From Bicyclus anynana (Eukaryota; Arthropoda; Insecta; Lepidoptera; Nymphalidae): a stretch of DNA of 64,000 nucleotides. The notes under the pieces are model-generated. The model worked only from the letters and a program-made list of their open reading frames with translations. It was not told the origin of the DNA and did not search any database. Below, piece after piece: positions 31,635-41,370 of the stretch. Numbering within the stretch: the stretch's first letter is position 1; the number at the start of each line of letters is the position of its first letter. The translations under genes were made by a program, and so were the position numbers. Location: contig NC_069108.1 in assembly GCF_947172395.1 (NCBI RefSeq), forward strand, positions 7,699,068-7,763,067, in the 5' to 3' direction.

Positions 31635-32093
31635 ATGCAGTGCTGCGTGCCTTTCTGCGTAAATACTTCAGACAATGCGTCAACATCTGCGGGAACAGGA
31701 ATTACCTTTCATGAGTGAGTAGAATTATTTATCATGACTTTCACCCACAGCCGCCAATCTCACAAGCAGAGTAGCGCACGCATACTCACAGCTCTGTATA
31801 CCAGTGTTTAGCTGACTTTTGAGCATCCAGCAACTGAATTATAGAATAACCAAATACTGTGCTATTCATATTTAACTGTCCAGGACATGCTGTAGAGGTT
31901 ATTTTGGTGTATATCCAGGTTACCCTGTGAAAAAAATCTCCTTGCTGCTTGGCTCAGAGCCCTCGGCACACAAGACCATCACCTGCCCGACCCTGCTGTA
32001 GTCTGCTCGCAGCATTTTATAGATGAAGACTTTTATATAACAAAGAGTTGTGTTAGGCAGATTCGCTCTAATGCTATACCTACAACAGTGCAG
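31635..32093 (+). CDS. Copy 1 THAP domain (exons 1 and 2)
   Basis: Exon 1 (31,635-31,714) ends CATGA|GTGAGT and exon 2 (31,919-32,093) begins ATATCCAG|GTTACC. Together they encode exactly 85 residues. THAP landmarks are Cys3/4 and Cys8, Trp in 'AAWLRALG', the C-x2-H pair in 'VVCSQHF' and the closing proline in 'SNAIPTTV'. THAP domains bind DNA sequence-specifically through one zinc and are also the DNA-binding part of P-element transposases. Confidence 0.88.
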
Positions 32094-35000
32094 GTCAGTT
32101 GATCGTAATGTTTTTATTTGTGATTGTTAACATAGGAAGGGCTAAGACATACCTATAGCAGCATTACTCACATACAATCAGTAATGTAGAAGTAACTCTT
32201 GGTATACTTACAGATGTGCATGATATGCCTGGACACTGACAGCAAGCTGTCTCTAATGAGTAAACACAAGTTGGAGGAGGCATATGAACAGCTAACTGGA
32301 CTGTCTGTGAGTTGACTAATTGATTCTACTATGTATTATTTGTATTTATATGTGTTAAAACCTTCTTAGAAGATTCCTAAATAGATTTTTGACATGCCAA
32401 GTGTATTAATTTTACTAAGACAGAGTGTAAGTCAGAGTTCAGACAGACAGAAACAAGTGATACACTGTTGTGTAATGTAGAGTAAACTCTCTTACCAAAC
32501 CTGTATTGACAGCCTTTGTTAATTCTGTGCAGTTGTTTCAGTTGTGTCGTGGAGGAAACCTGAAGCAAACACTCTGTGTGCTGTGTGCTCAGAGATTGAT
32601 TAACTTCAGTAGATTTAGAGACTTGTGCTTGAGAGCCCATTCACTGATGACAGACTTACTTGCACAAGATGAATTAGTGAGTATTAAGTAATAACAATTT
32701 AAGGTTTCGTCCTTTCTTAAACTTGCTTACCTTATAGTGTATTTGGATATCCTGATGCCCTAGTTTTAAGTCCTAGGTCACATAGTATACATAATATGGT
32801 TGTAAGTCTTCAAATAGTCCGATAATAACAATGATGATAATGTTGTTACCTTCCTTAGGTGAAGTATCTGAATGAAAGTAATAAAATAAAATAAATAAAA
32901 ATAAAATAGCCTTTTATTTTGAACAGCTTTTGGTTACATGAGTGTTGTGTTTGATTTAATTGATTATATTATGTCCCGCTGTTCAAAGTGTCTTCTGACA
33001 TAGGCCTCCTCCAGCTGCTTCCACTGCACCCTGTCAGCCGCAACTCTGGTCCAGCGTGGCCCCAGGGTTAGGCGGATGTCGTCCTCCCACCTTCTTATTG
33101 GACATCCACGTTGTCTGGTACTGTCCCTTGGGTACCAGAGTGTCACCTGCTTGCTCCATTTATCGGTTGTGCAGCGCAACATGTGTCCCGTCCAACGCCA
33201 TTTCAAGAGGTCGATTCTAATGAGAACATCAGCGAGTTTTGTCCTATGTTTTATCTCACTTGAGGTGATCCTGTCCGTTAGTCTTATACCCAAAATACTT
33301 CGCTCCATTGCCCTCTGACACTTAGCTAACTTTTCTCTATGTTTTTGTGTCAGGGACCAAGTTTCGCTTCCGTATGTTATACAAGGGAGTATAGGCGTAT
33401 TGAAGGTTTTCCTCTTAATGGACATATTTATTTCTTTGCTTTTCATTATTTCCTTTAGTGACCAGTATTTTCTCCACCCACTAGCAATTCTCTTGTTTAC
33501 TTCTTTTGACATTTGGTCTATAGGAGCAATTATCTGACCCAAATACACATACTCTTGTACATACTCGAGCTTATTTCCATCCAGAACTATATCAACCTCT
33601 TTTGAGTTAGTCATTAGTTTTGTTTTTGCAGTATTCATTAAAAGGCCTACTTCTTTACTTTTACTGGCTAAAGACTGTACCATTATTTGTATTTTATATG
33701 GGTCCTCTTCCAGCAAGATGAGATCGTCTGCAAATCTCAAATGATTTAGGCGGCGGCCATTTATATTCAGACCATATTCAGTCAAGGCGTTTGAAGATAT
33801 TCTCCAGCACTGCAGTAAATAAATTTGGTGACAGTGGGTCTCCTTGTCTAACACCTCTGTCTATAATGGGCTACCTATCGTTTCCAGTTTTATACTCCCT
33901 TTGCTTTGTCTGTAAATGTTTTGCATGACATTTATGTAGCAGATGTCCACTCCTTGCTGTTTTAGTGTTGACCAAATGTAGTTGTGATTCAAGCTATCAA
34001 ATGCTTTAGAGTAGTCTACGAAAATTTATAAACAGGCTTTTGGTACTCTTTGCTCTTTTCTAAAATTTGTTTGATTGTGTGAATGTGGTTGATTGTGCTG
34101 TAGTTTTTTCTAAATCCAGCCTGCTCTATAGGCTGATTCTCGTGTGAAAGTAAACGTTGCAATTGTTTCAGATTACTATACAATATAAGGAACTGATGAA
34201 CTGCACAACAAAACATCTGCAGTGTAACTTAACACAGACGACGTTAGGAGCAGACTACTGTGACTTGTACATAGATCACACTGATGAAGAGGAACAGACA
34301 GCAGCAGAGGAATCTGTAGTGAAAGATGTTGCATCAGTTGTGGTGAAGAATGAATACAGTTCTGACTCCATGTCAAATGCTGAAAACTCTGAATTGGTAC
34401 ATGAAGATGACAATGACAGAGACCATTCCAACAATGACTGTGTATTGGACGATGAATACTCTGACATGAGCTTAAAGCTGGAATCTAGGTTACTGGATGA
34501 AGCTATAGGTGAAGCTCTTAGTAAAGCCATAGTTTCCAGGGTAACAGTCACAGAAGACCTGGCTGAAACAGAGAGTTCCATAAAGAGTGAAAGTATTACA
34601 TTTGGATGTACATTTTGTTATGAAGATTTTGTGCAAGAGGATGCATACAATGAACATATGAGCAAGCATCTCCAGGTGAGACTGCAGGCCACTTGATGGA
34701 GGTGATATATGGCCTCGACATACCAATTAATGATGTAATGAATCGTTTTATTAGCAGATATTCAAATATTTTTGCAGATTTGTGCAGATGTGAGCCGCGG
34801 CGGTGACTCACTCGTGCTGCAGAACAAGTCAGTATACAACGACACTGCATGTAAAATAAATAAATAATTAAAAAAAAATAATGCAGAATAACAAAGATAT
34901 TTGTAAATTTTTTCACGTCATGTTTATGTAGTATGGTGCTCAGCAAGCAAACTCACATTCTGCTGCTATGTTTCACAGGACAGGAAGTCGGAGGCTGAAT

Positions 35001-38000
35001 GATGTCCCTCCCCCGGCTGCAGACTGCGCTCAGGCTTTAGGTGAGGGGCAAGTGGACTTGTTTGTTACTTTTTCTGTTTCCTGTGGTGATGGTATTACAT
35101 TGAACCCTATTGCTGAGTGTATAATGTTCGAAATTGATTGGGTTCATCGTTCATGATGTAGATATAACATCGATGTCAGATGTAACTCATTATCTGGAGT
35201 GGTATACAATAGTCGCCTTCGCCGATATAGACAGGGAGCGATGGACTGCAGCTGTTGTGCATCTGTCGAGTGTTATTGTATAGACAGATGTGTGGGGCAT
35301 CTGCGTCGGTCACGGAGGTCGACATCTTGAGAGACTAGTGCCGTACATCGTACTAGTGACAGCCGAAATAGTTATTTAGGTGTTCGAGCTTACTTAGGCT
35401 TGATTCACTGAGATAACCCTTTGGAATATCAGCGCCATCTAGTAATTTGTACCGACATTGTTCTCGTGGATTATCGGTATTGGTTCGTTGAACGGTGGGG
35501 AAAAGTCAGCGATGGCGGGGCGTCAGCCATTTTGAATTCAGAGAGCCTATAGTATAATCATTGATCGTGCGAATTTTCTGACAGATGCTAATGTCAGTTT
35601 GTAAAATAATGATACCATATTTATTGTCATAGTGATGTCCTGTTCTGTAAAGGTAAAAAATAGTGCCTCAAATCATTCACTCTCAAAGAGGAATTTTGAA
35701 CAGAAATTTCTAACATAACGCTTAGTGACAGACGTTTGAAAGAAAAATTGGGTAAATTAATTAATTCCGGAATACAATAGTACTGAAGTAGGTAACTTAC
35801 TTACGCGGACGAAGTCACAGGCGTTGCTAGTCATTATAAACATAACATGAAAAATCTGATCTATTAATTAAAAGCATTCATTTAATTTTATTTGTCTCAG
35901 TTATTAGTCAAATTAAATAAGGTCTTAGAATAATTTTATTTTCATCATTGTGACTCAAAATAGGTTTTACGTTTATTATTAAGCCTTAGACTGAGAAATT
36001 TTTAAATTAATAAATAATAGATGTAACTGTTATTTATTAAAATTATTTACTAATTTGGTCCAGAACATATTGAGGGAATCATGATCGTTCACTTTGTCAC
36101 ATCACTATTATTGATTCAATAAAAAATGGTATCACAGGAAACTTCAAAAGAGATCGCAGAATTCATTATTCGACTATAGTGGCAGTTTGATACTGTTACT
36201 GTCACGTAACGTAAACGAATTTCTAAGGAATTGAAACAGCGCCATCTAGTGGCACTACTGCACAACTGTTTCAATTCCATATAAATTTGCGTTTACGTCA
36301 ACGTGATGGCAACAGTATGGAAATATTGAAAACTCCCACTAGGCACACTGTACGCTTTTGAATCTCCGCGTCGTCAGTACATTATTTCGAAGAACGAAGT
36401 TTTTATGTTATTTTATTTATTATTTATTTAAACGCAACACAGCAACACGCAACGCCTTGAAACGACGTTAGTCGTTTCCGGGTTGAGACGTTCGATCGTA
36501 TTGATTTAAGACTCCGGTCGTATCGATTTAAGGCGTCTGGTCGTATCGATTAGGGACGACAGTCGTATCGATTTTAGGCGACGGTCGTATCGATCTGAGA
36601 CGACGTTCGTATCGATTTCAATTCGTACGCTAAGTCAGCGCCGGCAGATATTAAACACGTCTCAGTGGGTCAAGCCTAAAGGCTCGAACACTTAAATAGA
36701 ACCGTTTTCCCCCAAAGGATAAAAAACGTATATTTAGGTGTTCGAGCCTTTAGGCTTGACCCAATGAAGATAACCCTTCGGAACATCAGAGCCATCTAGT
36801 ATTCCTACCGACATTGTTCTCGTGGATTGTCGGTCTTGGTTCGTTGAACGGTTAGCAGTGGCAGGGGGCGTCAGCCATGTTGAATTCAGTACCAAAGATT
36901 ACAATGTATATGGAAATAGATAGGCTACTCTAACTTTTTTCGGAACGCTTGTGATAGCGCCATCTAGTGACTAGCTACGGTATTTTTAGTATAGTATCCA
37001 TTATGTTATAAAAATAATAATGCATATTTTTTGTAAATGTGAGATTTTTGATTTTGTAATAGTTGAAGAAACCAATAGAGAAAAACAAAAAAAAAAAGAC
37101 AAAAAGTTTTCCATTGATAACCCCGGGCTCGAACTCAGGATTTTTAGATCGTATCTTTGTTTGACACCACTAGGCCAAATGACTATGTGGAACGTCGTTG
37201 AAATTAATGTACACTTACTGTCTTTCTTAAATAATCCCTTTGCTTTAGAAATACAAACAGATTCTTCCTATTAACGCGTCATAATTAAAAGGAAAAATAA
37301 TTCTTTTTGTTTCGCTTTTTTTGCCGTGCTTATACGGTTTCAATCTCTTAAAACATTTTATTACATACACACCTTAAGTCATTGAATTTACTACCCTGGA
37401 ATCTTAAATCTAGAATGTAGATGGCGCTGCTTCATATAGATTTCACGTTCTTCTAAGTTCCCATGGCATGAGTACGCTTTTGAATCTCAGCGTCGTCAGT
37501 ACATTATTTCGAAGAACGAAGTTTTTTAGGTTATTTCATTTATTTAAAATGTAAGTTATTTTTATTAATTTAAAATATTACTTATGTGAATATCCGTACC
37601 TTGTTACGGACATTATTCATGTAAGTTGGTGCGAAATGTATTGCTTCAATACATTTAAATTTCGTGGTTTACACCATGAACTACTTCATAGTATTATGAA
37701 GTATTTGCCGTCTCGCAATGAACGGCAAGATGTCTGTAAACCAATATTTTTGGGAAGACAAAGCACCACTCAACACCTTGAATCGACGTTAGTCATTTAC
37801 GTGTAGAGACGTCCGGTAGCATCGATTTGAGACGACAGTCGTATCGATTTGAGACCATGGGGAAAACCCATGGGGTTCTATTTAGATTATAGCCGAAAGG
37901 GTTAACCCACCATTTAACACCTTGCCAGCTTTCGCCTCGCTGCGATCCCATATCAAGGCACTGAATTCCAAATGACGTTGACGTCCCCCGCCATCGCTGA

Positions 38001-40007
38001 CTTTTCCCCACAGTTCAACGAACCAATACCGACAATATACGAGAACAATGTCGGTTCGAATTACTAGATGGCGCTTATGTTCCAAAGCCTCAAGCCAAGC
38101 CAAGCCTTTCGGCTGAAACCTAAATATACGTTTTTTACCCTTCGGGGGAAAAACGGTTCTATTTTAAAGAACAGATTATCAGCTAGCGCCTCGTCCTTTT
38201 ACAATAATAAGCTTTATTGCCTCGACACTAATGTACTATTAGTTGTAGTGTAATTGTCAAATGTTTGCACGATTATTCAGTATTACTGGTAAATATTGCG
38301 GGAGCGACGTTCAGGCGCACAGATAGTAGAAGTAGAGCTGTCGCAAAGGTTTGTCGGAGTAAATTATATGAAGACTGTTTTGTTTCAGTCGCTCCACTGT
38401 CCGCGAGACTTGCGGCAAACAACGACCACACAGTGCAGGCAACTGAAGAAGCAGCTGCGACCCGGAAAACTGAACAAATCCTTGAGACTGACATTGGTGA
38501 ACTGGACAACCAATCATCTCAGAGCGGCACCAAAATATATACAGACATAAATAGATTCACAAACTGTGTAGTACAGTTATATGATATTTTCAAGAAACCC
38601 AAGAAAACTGTACTAGATGAGAATCCACGCGTGAAAACCCACACTGGTGCAAAGCCTTACTCTTGTGAGATGTGTAATCATAAAACTGCCGACAAAAGTA
38701 ATTTTGTTCGTCACATGAAAACACACACTGGCGAAAAGCCTTTTTCTTGTGAGATTTGCAATTATAAAACTGTAGTTAAAAGTAGTTTAGTAAGTCACTT
38801 AAGAACCCACACTGGCGAAAAGCCTTTTTGTTGTGAGATATGTAATTATAAATGTTCACACAAAAGTGCGTTATCAATACATGTTAGAATCCATACTGGT
38901 AAAAAGCTTTATTCTTGTAAGATATGCAATTATAAATGTGCACGAAAACAACATTTATTATATCACATGAAAATGCACAGTGGCGATAAGCTTTGTTCTT
39001 GTACGATATGCAATTATAAATGTACACATAAAAGTAGCTTAAGGCTACACATGAAAACGCACACTAGAGAAAAGCGTTATTCTTGTAAGATATGCAATAT
39101 TAAATGTACAGGTAAAAGAGAGTTATTAATACATATTAGAACCCATACTGGTGAAAAGCCTTATTCTTGTGAAATATGTAATTTTAAATGTGCACAAAAA
39201 CAACATTTATTATATCACATAAATACGCACAGTGTTGTAAAGCTTTTTTCGTGTGAGGTGTGCAATTATAAAACTGCACAGAAAAGTCATTTAGTACGTC
39301 ACTTGAGAACCCACACTGGCGAAAAGCCCTTTTGTTGTGAGATATGTAATTATAAATGTGCACAAAAACACCATTTATTAAATCATATGAAAGCGCACAC
39401 TAGCGAAAAGCCGTATTCTTGTAAGATATGCAATTTTCAATGTACACGTAAAAGAGAGTTATTAATACATATTAGAACCCATACTGGTGAAAAGCCTTAT
39501 TCTTGTGAAATATGTAATTTTAAATGTGCACAAAAAAAAAATTTATTATATCACATACATATGCACAGTGGTGAAAAGCCTTTTTCGTGTGAGATATGCA
39601 ATTATAAAACTGCACGAAAAGGTCATTTAGTACGTCACTTGAGAACCCACACTGGCGAAAAGCCTTTCTGTTGTGAGATATGTAATTATAAATCTGCACA
39701 AAAACAACATCTATTAAATCACATGAAAACGCACTCTGGCGAAAAGCCGTTTTCTTGTGAGATATGCAATTATAAATGTGCGCAAAAACAACATTTTTTA
39801 AATCACATGAAAACGCACTCTGGCGAAAAGCTTGTTCATTGTGAGATATGTAATTATAAAACTGCACAGAAGAGTCATTTAGTACGTCACTTAAGAACCC
39901 ATACTGGCGAAAAGCCTTTTTCTTGCGAGATATGCAATTTCAAATCTTCAGATAGACGTACTTTATTGAGGCATAAGATGAGAATCCACACTGATACTAC
40001 GCTTTAA
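31635..40007 (+). CDS. THAP-ZAD-C2H2 zinc-finger gene, copy 1 (16 fingers)
   Basis: Eight exons join in frame: 31,635-31,714, 31,919-32,093, 32,214-32,306, 32,542-32,676, 34,172-34,675, 34,778-34,827, 34,979-35,040 and 38,389-40,007 (905 residues predicted). Residues 1-85 are a THAP domain (C..C near the start, W in 'AAWLRALG', CSQH, then NAIPT). Residues 86-160 are a ZAD ('MCMICLD' and 'CVLCAQRL'). An acidic linker with one C2H2 finger follows, then a remnant of the 32-residue repeat, then 16 fingers. The first five exons rest on clear splice sites and phases. The exon 6 donor (AACAA|GTCAGT) is inferred because it is the phase that keeps the frame open. The protein should be a nuclear DNA-binding dimer. 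An RTE element in intron 4 and several MITEs in intron 7 are unique to this copy. Confidence 0.8.
32214..32676 (+). CDS. Copy 1 ZAD (exons 3 and 4)
   Basis: Exon 3 (32,214-32,306, 93 nt) encodes 'MCMICLDTDSKLSLMSKHKL'. Exon 4 (32,542-32,676, 135 nt) encodes 'LCRGGNLKQTLCVLCAQRL' and the final helix. Two Cys pairs make the treble-clef ZAD. Exon sizes equal those of the minus-strand gene at 7.5-15.2 kb. Confidence 0.88.
32881..34144 (-). mobile_element. RTE-clade LINE insertion in intron 4 of copy 1
   Basis: A 5'-truncated minus-strand insertion is flanked by TGAAAGTAA (32,873-32,881 and 34,145-34,153) and has an AATAAAATAAAAT-type tail. It carries 'QPIEQAGFRKNYSTINHIHT', then after frameshifts 'LRFADDLILLEED' (catalytic FADD) and 'TYGSETWSLTQKHREKLAKC', ending 'RHFEQRD'. 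It is absent from the same intron in copies 2 and 3, so it entered after this copy split from them. Frameshifts and internal stops make it dead. Confidence 0.9.
32964..33854 (-). pseudogene. RTE reverse transcriptase remnant
   Basis: The longest open part of the insertion is about 297 codons, from just before the FADD motif to the C-terminus. RT upstream of it is in other frames (34,016-34,140). Confidence 0.85.
34172..34675 (+). CDS. Copy 1 acidic linker and single C2H2 finger (exon 5)
   Basis: The acceptor TTTCAG|ATTACT is only 27 bases after the RTE insertion point. The exon is 504 nt in phase 0. The sequence is rich in D, E and S ('HTDEEEQTAAEE'). It ends with a C2H2 finger ('CTFCYEDFVQEDAYNEHMSK' then H). 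The donor is CTCCAG|GTGAGA. Confidence 0.85.
34778..35040 (+). CDS. Copy 1 repeat-remnant exon and 62-nt exon
   Basis: Exon 6 begins TTTGCAG|ATTTGT at 34,778 and carries about 0.6 of the 96-bp repeat ('ADVSRGGDSLVLQN'). If spliced at AACAA|GTCAGT (34,827), it joins exon 7 (34,979-35,040; CACAG|GACAGG to TTTAG|GTGAGG) as K-TGSRRLNDVPPPAADCAQ in frame. If not spliced, it ends at TAA a few codons on (34,862-34,867). Confidence 0.55.
35041..38388. other. Intron 7 of copy 1: MITE cluster
   Basis: 35,160-35,335 matches 50,700-50,865 in copy 2. The next 2.9 kb are extra. Three related pieces sharing 'GACATTGTTCTCGTGGATT' and 'GCGTCAGCCAT' lie at 35,380-35,545, 36,730-36,890 and, inverted, 37,860-38,160. 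A TIR pair GGGTCAAGCCTAAAGGCTCG/CGAGCCTTTAGGCTTGACCC flanks 36,650-36,765. Tandem GTCGTATCGATTT repeats are at 36,470-36,620 and 37,810-37,850. 'CGTCGTCAGTACATTATTTC' occurs twice. No gene is seen. Confidence 0.7.
38389..40007 (+). CDS. Copy 1 finger exon: 16 C2H2 fingers
   Basis: The acceptor TTTCAG|TCGCTCC is in the phase left by exon 7. An alanine/threonine-rich lead-in is followed by 16 consecutive canonical C2H2 fingers of 28 residues, linked by TGEKP or variants, and then 'IHTDTTL'. The frame also stays open upstream to 38,265, so an independent start cannot be excluded. Fingers 6-9 and 10-13 repeat the same order of recognition helices (RELLIH, LLYH, HLVRH, HLLNH), a four-finger block duplication. 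All zinc ligands look intact. Confidence 0.9.
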
Positions 40008-41370
40008 GAGTAACTGCGATAATATAGTGAATGTGAAAAATTTGCGCTATCTCTGGATCTCACTCAGCTTCCTTCTTCTGACCACAGATCCAGACAGCTT
40101 CTCGGTGTCAGTTGCTGCTTCCTTAGGCACTTTTGACCACTGTCTGGTGAAAGGACATGTCATAATTTTATAAAGAGGCTGGGCCTTTATTCCGTGTGTC
40201 AACTAAGCAGGACAAATTATTTTTATCTTAAAAGAACATAAAATAAAAAAATTTTTGGAACCCGCATTTTTTTTAAATTTATTATATAAAATGTAATTTT
40301 TTTCGTTAGCAGCAGAGCTAGGGCTAGTCTAGCATGGGCAAGGGAGACTTTATCCACGGGGATAGGATAAAACGTTTATCCCTCACACTCGTTTTATCCA
40401 CTCTCCGAGCATGGGCACGCCGGTGGATATATTATCCACGGTGGATAATCGGAGGGAAAGACTTGTCCACCCATTTGTAGATATCTTATAAATTGTCATT
40501 ATAAAATCAATAGTCCGAAATAAACGTAAATTTGATAATATTTTATAGTAGTCTTTGGTTATTTTGTGCATATTATTTATCTGTTTTCTGTTGACGACAT
40601 TGTTTTGTTTGGTGATTGTTTTTGCGGTGGTTTGTAGTATCCATAGTAAACGGTGTTTTTAGACTAATATAAGCCAAAATGAGTTTCAAAAACTAAGTTG
40701 TTTTATATAAAAACAAAATGTACCTAGTATAAAATCGTTTAGATAAATAATCATATATTTGATTTTATTCAGATGAAAAAAAAACAAAAAGCAGATTCAG
40801 GTTATGGTTGATTTCATGGCTTCCCATAATCATCTTGCCACTGGGCAGTTCACAGGCCCTTTAGGAGCTAAAAGGGCCGACTCCCAGTGGCAAACACTAA
40901 TATTAACCAATGGAAACACGTATGTTACGTGGCTAATATTATATATTATTGGCTATATTACTATTTAGTTCGTCAGCTAACAAATTTAAAACTATTTAAT
41001 ATAACAAATTTAAATTGCAAATGTATAATGCACAGTCCATATGCATTCGAATTTATATATTTATACATTACTTAAGACAACATTAATTAAGACTTTTTAA
41101 CATGGCAACATGGTCGCAACTCACACCCTGACAGATTGTCAGTGATATTCGCGTAGTCGCGTTAAGGCGATTTTAAAGCAATTTAAGGAATTGTTTTGTT
41201 TCATACTTGTCTGTCTACGATTGAATGTTTCTTTTTAACTTATGACACATGACATATAATGACATTTGACAATATTTCATGACATTGACATTTAAAACTG
41301 TTCAAAGTGTTCAAACTTTTACTGTATTGTCTATGTTTATTTTGTAGACTAGGGTGCGAAACAAAAAAAA
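40008..41370. other. Intergenic after copy 1
   Basis: No gene is recognised. 40,340-40,480 contains repeated 'GAGCATGGGCA'/'TTTATCCAC' segments resembling a small inverted-repeat element, and a two-step hairpin lies at 40,835-40,893. Confidence 0.5.
40835..40893. repeat. Two-step hairpin
   Basis: Outer stem TTGCCACTGGG/CCCAGTGGCAA (11 bp) and inner stem GGCCCTTT/AAAGGGCC (8 bp) lie around an 8-nt loop. Confidence 0.85.

Noticed and set aside
37020..37274. 84-codon frame in intron 7 of copy 1
   Set aside because: Lys-rich start from an A-run, no domain, inside a MITE-rich intron. The 'CCCGGGCTCGAACTCAGGA' segment is B-box-like and points to a degraded SINE.
39520..39867. Antisense open frames over the finger arrays (also 51,229-51,666, 51,721-52,119 and 52,123-52,320)
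   Set aside because: They are shadows of the repeated 84-bp finger codons on the other strand; the translated sequence is repetitive and matches nothing.
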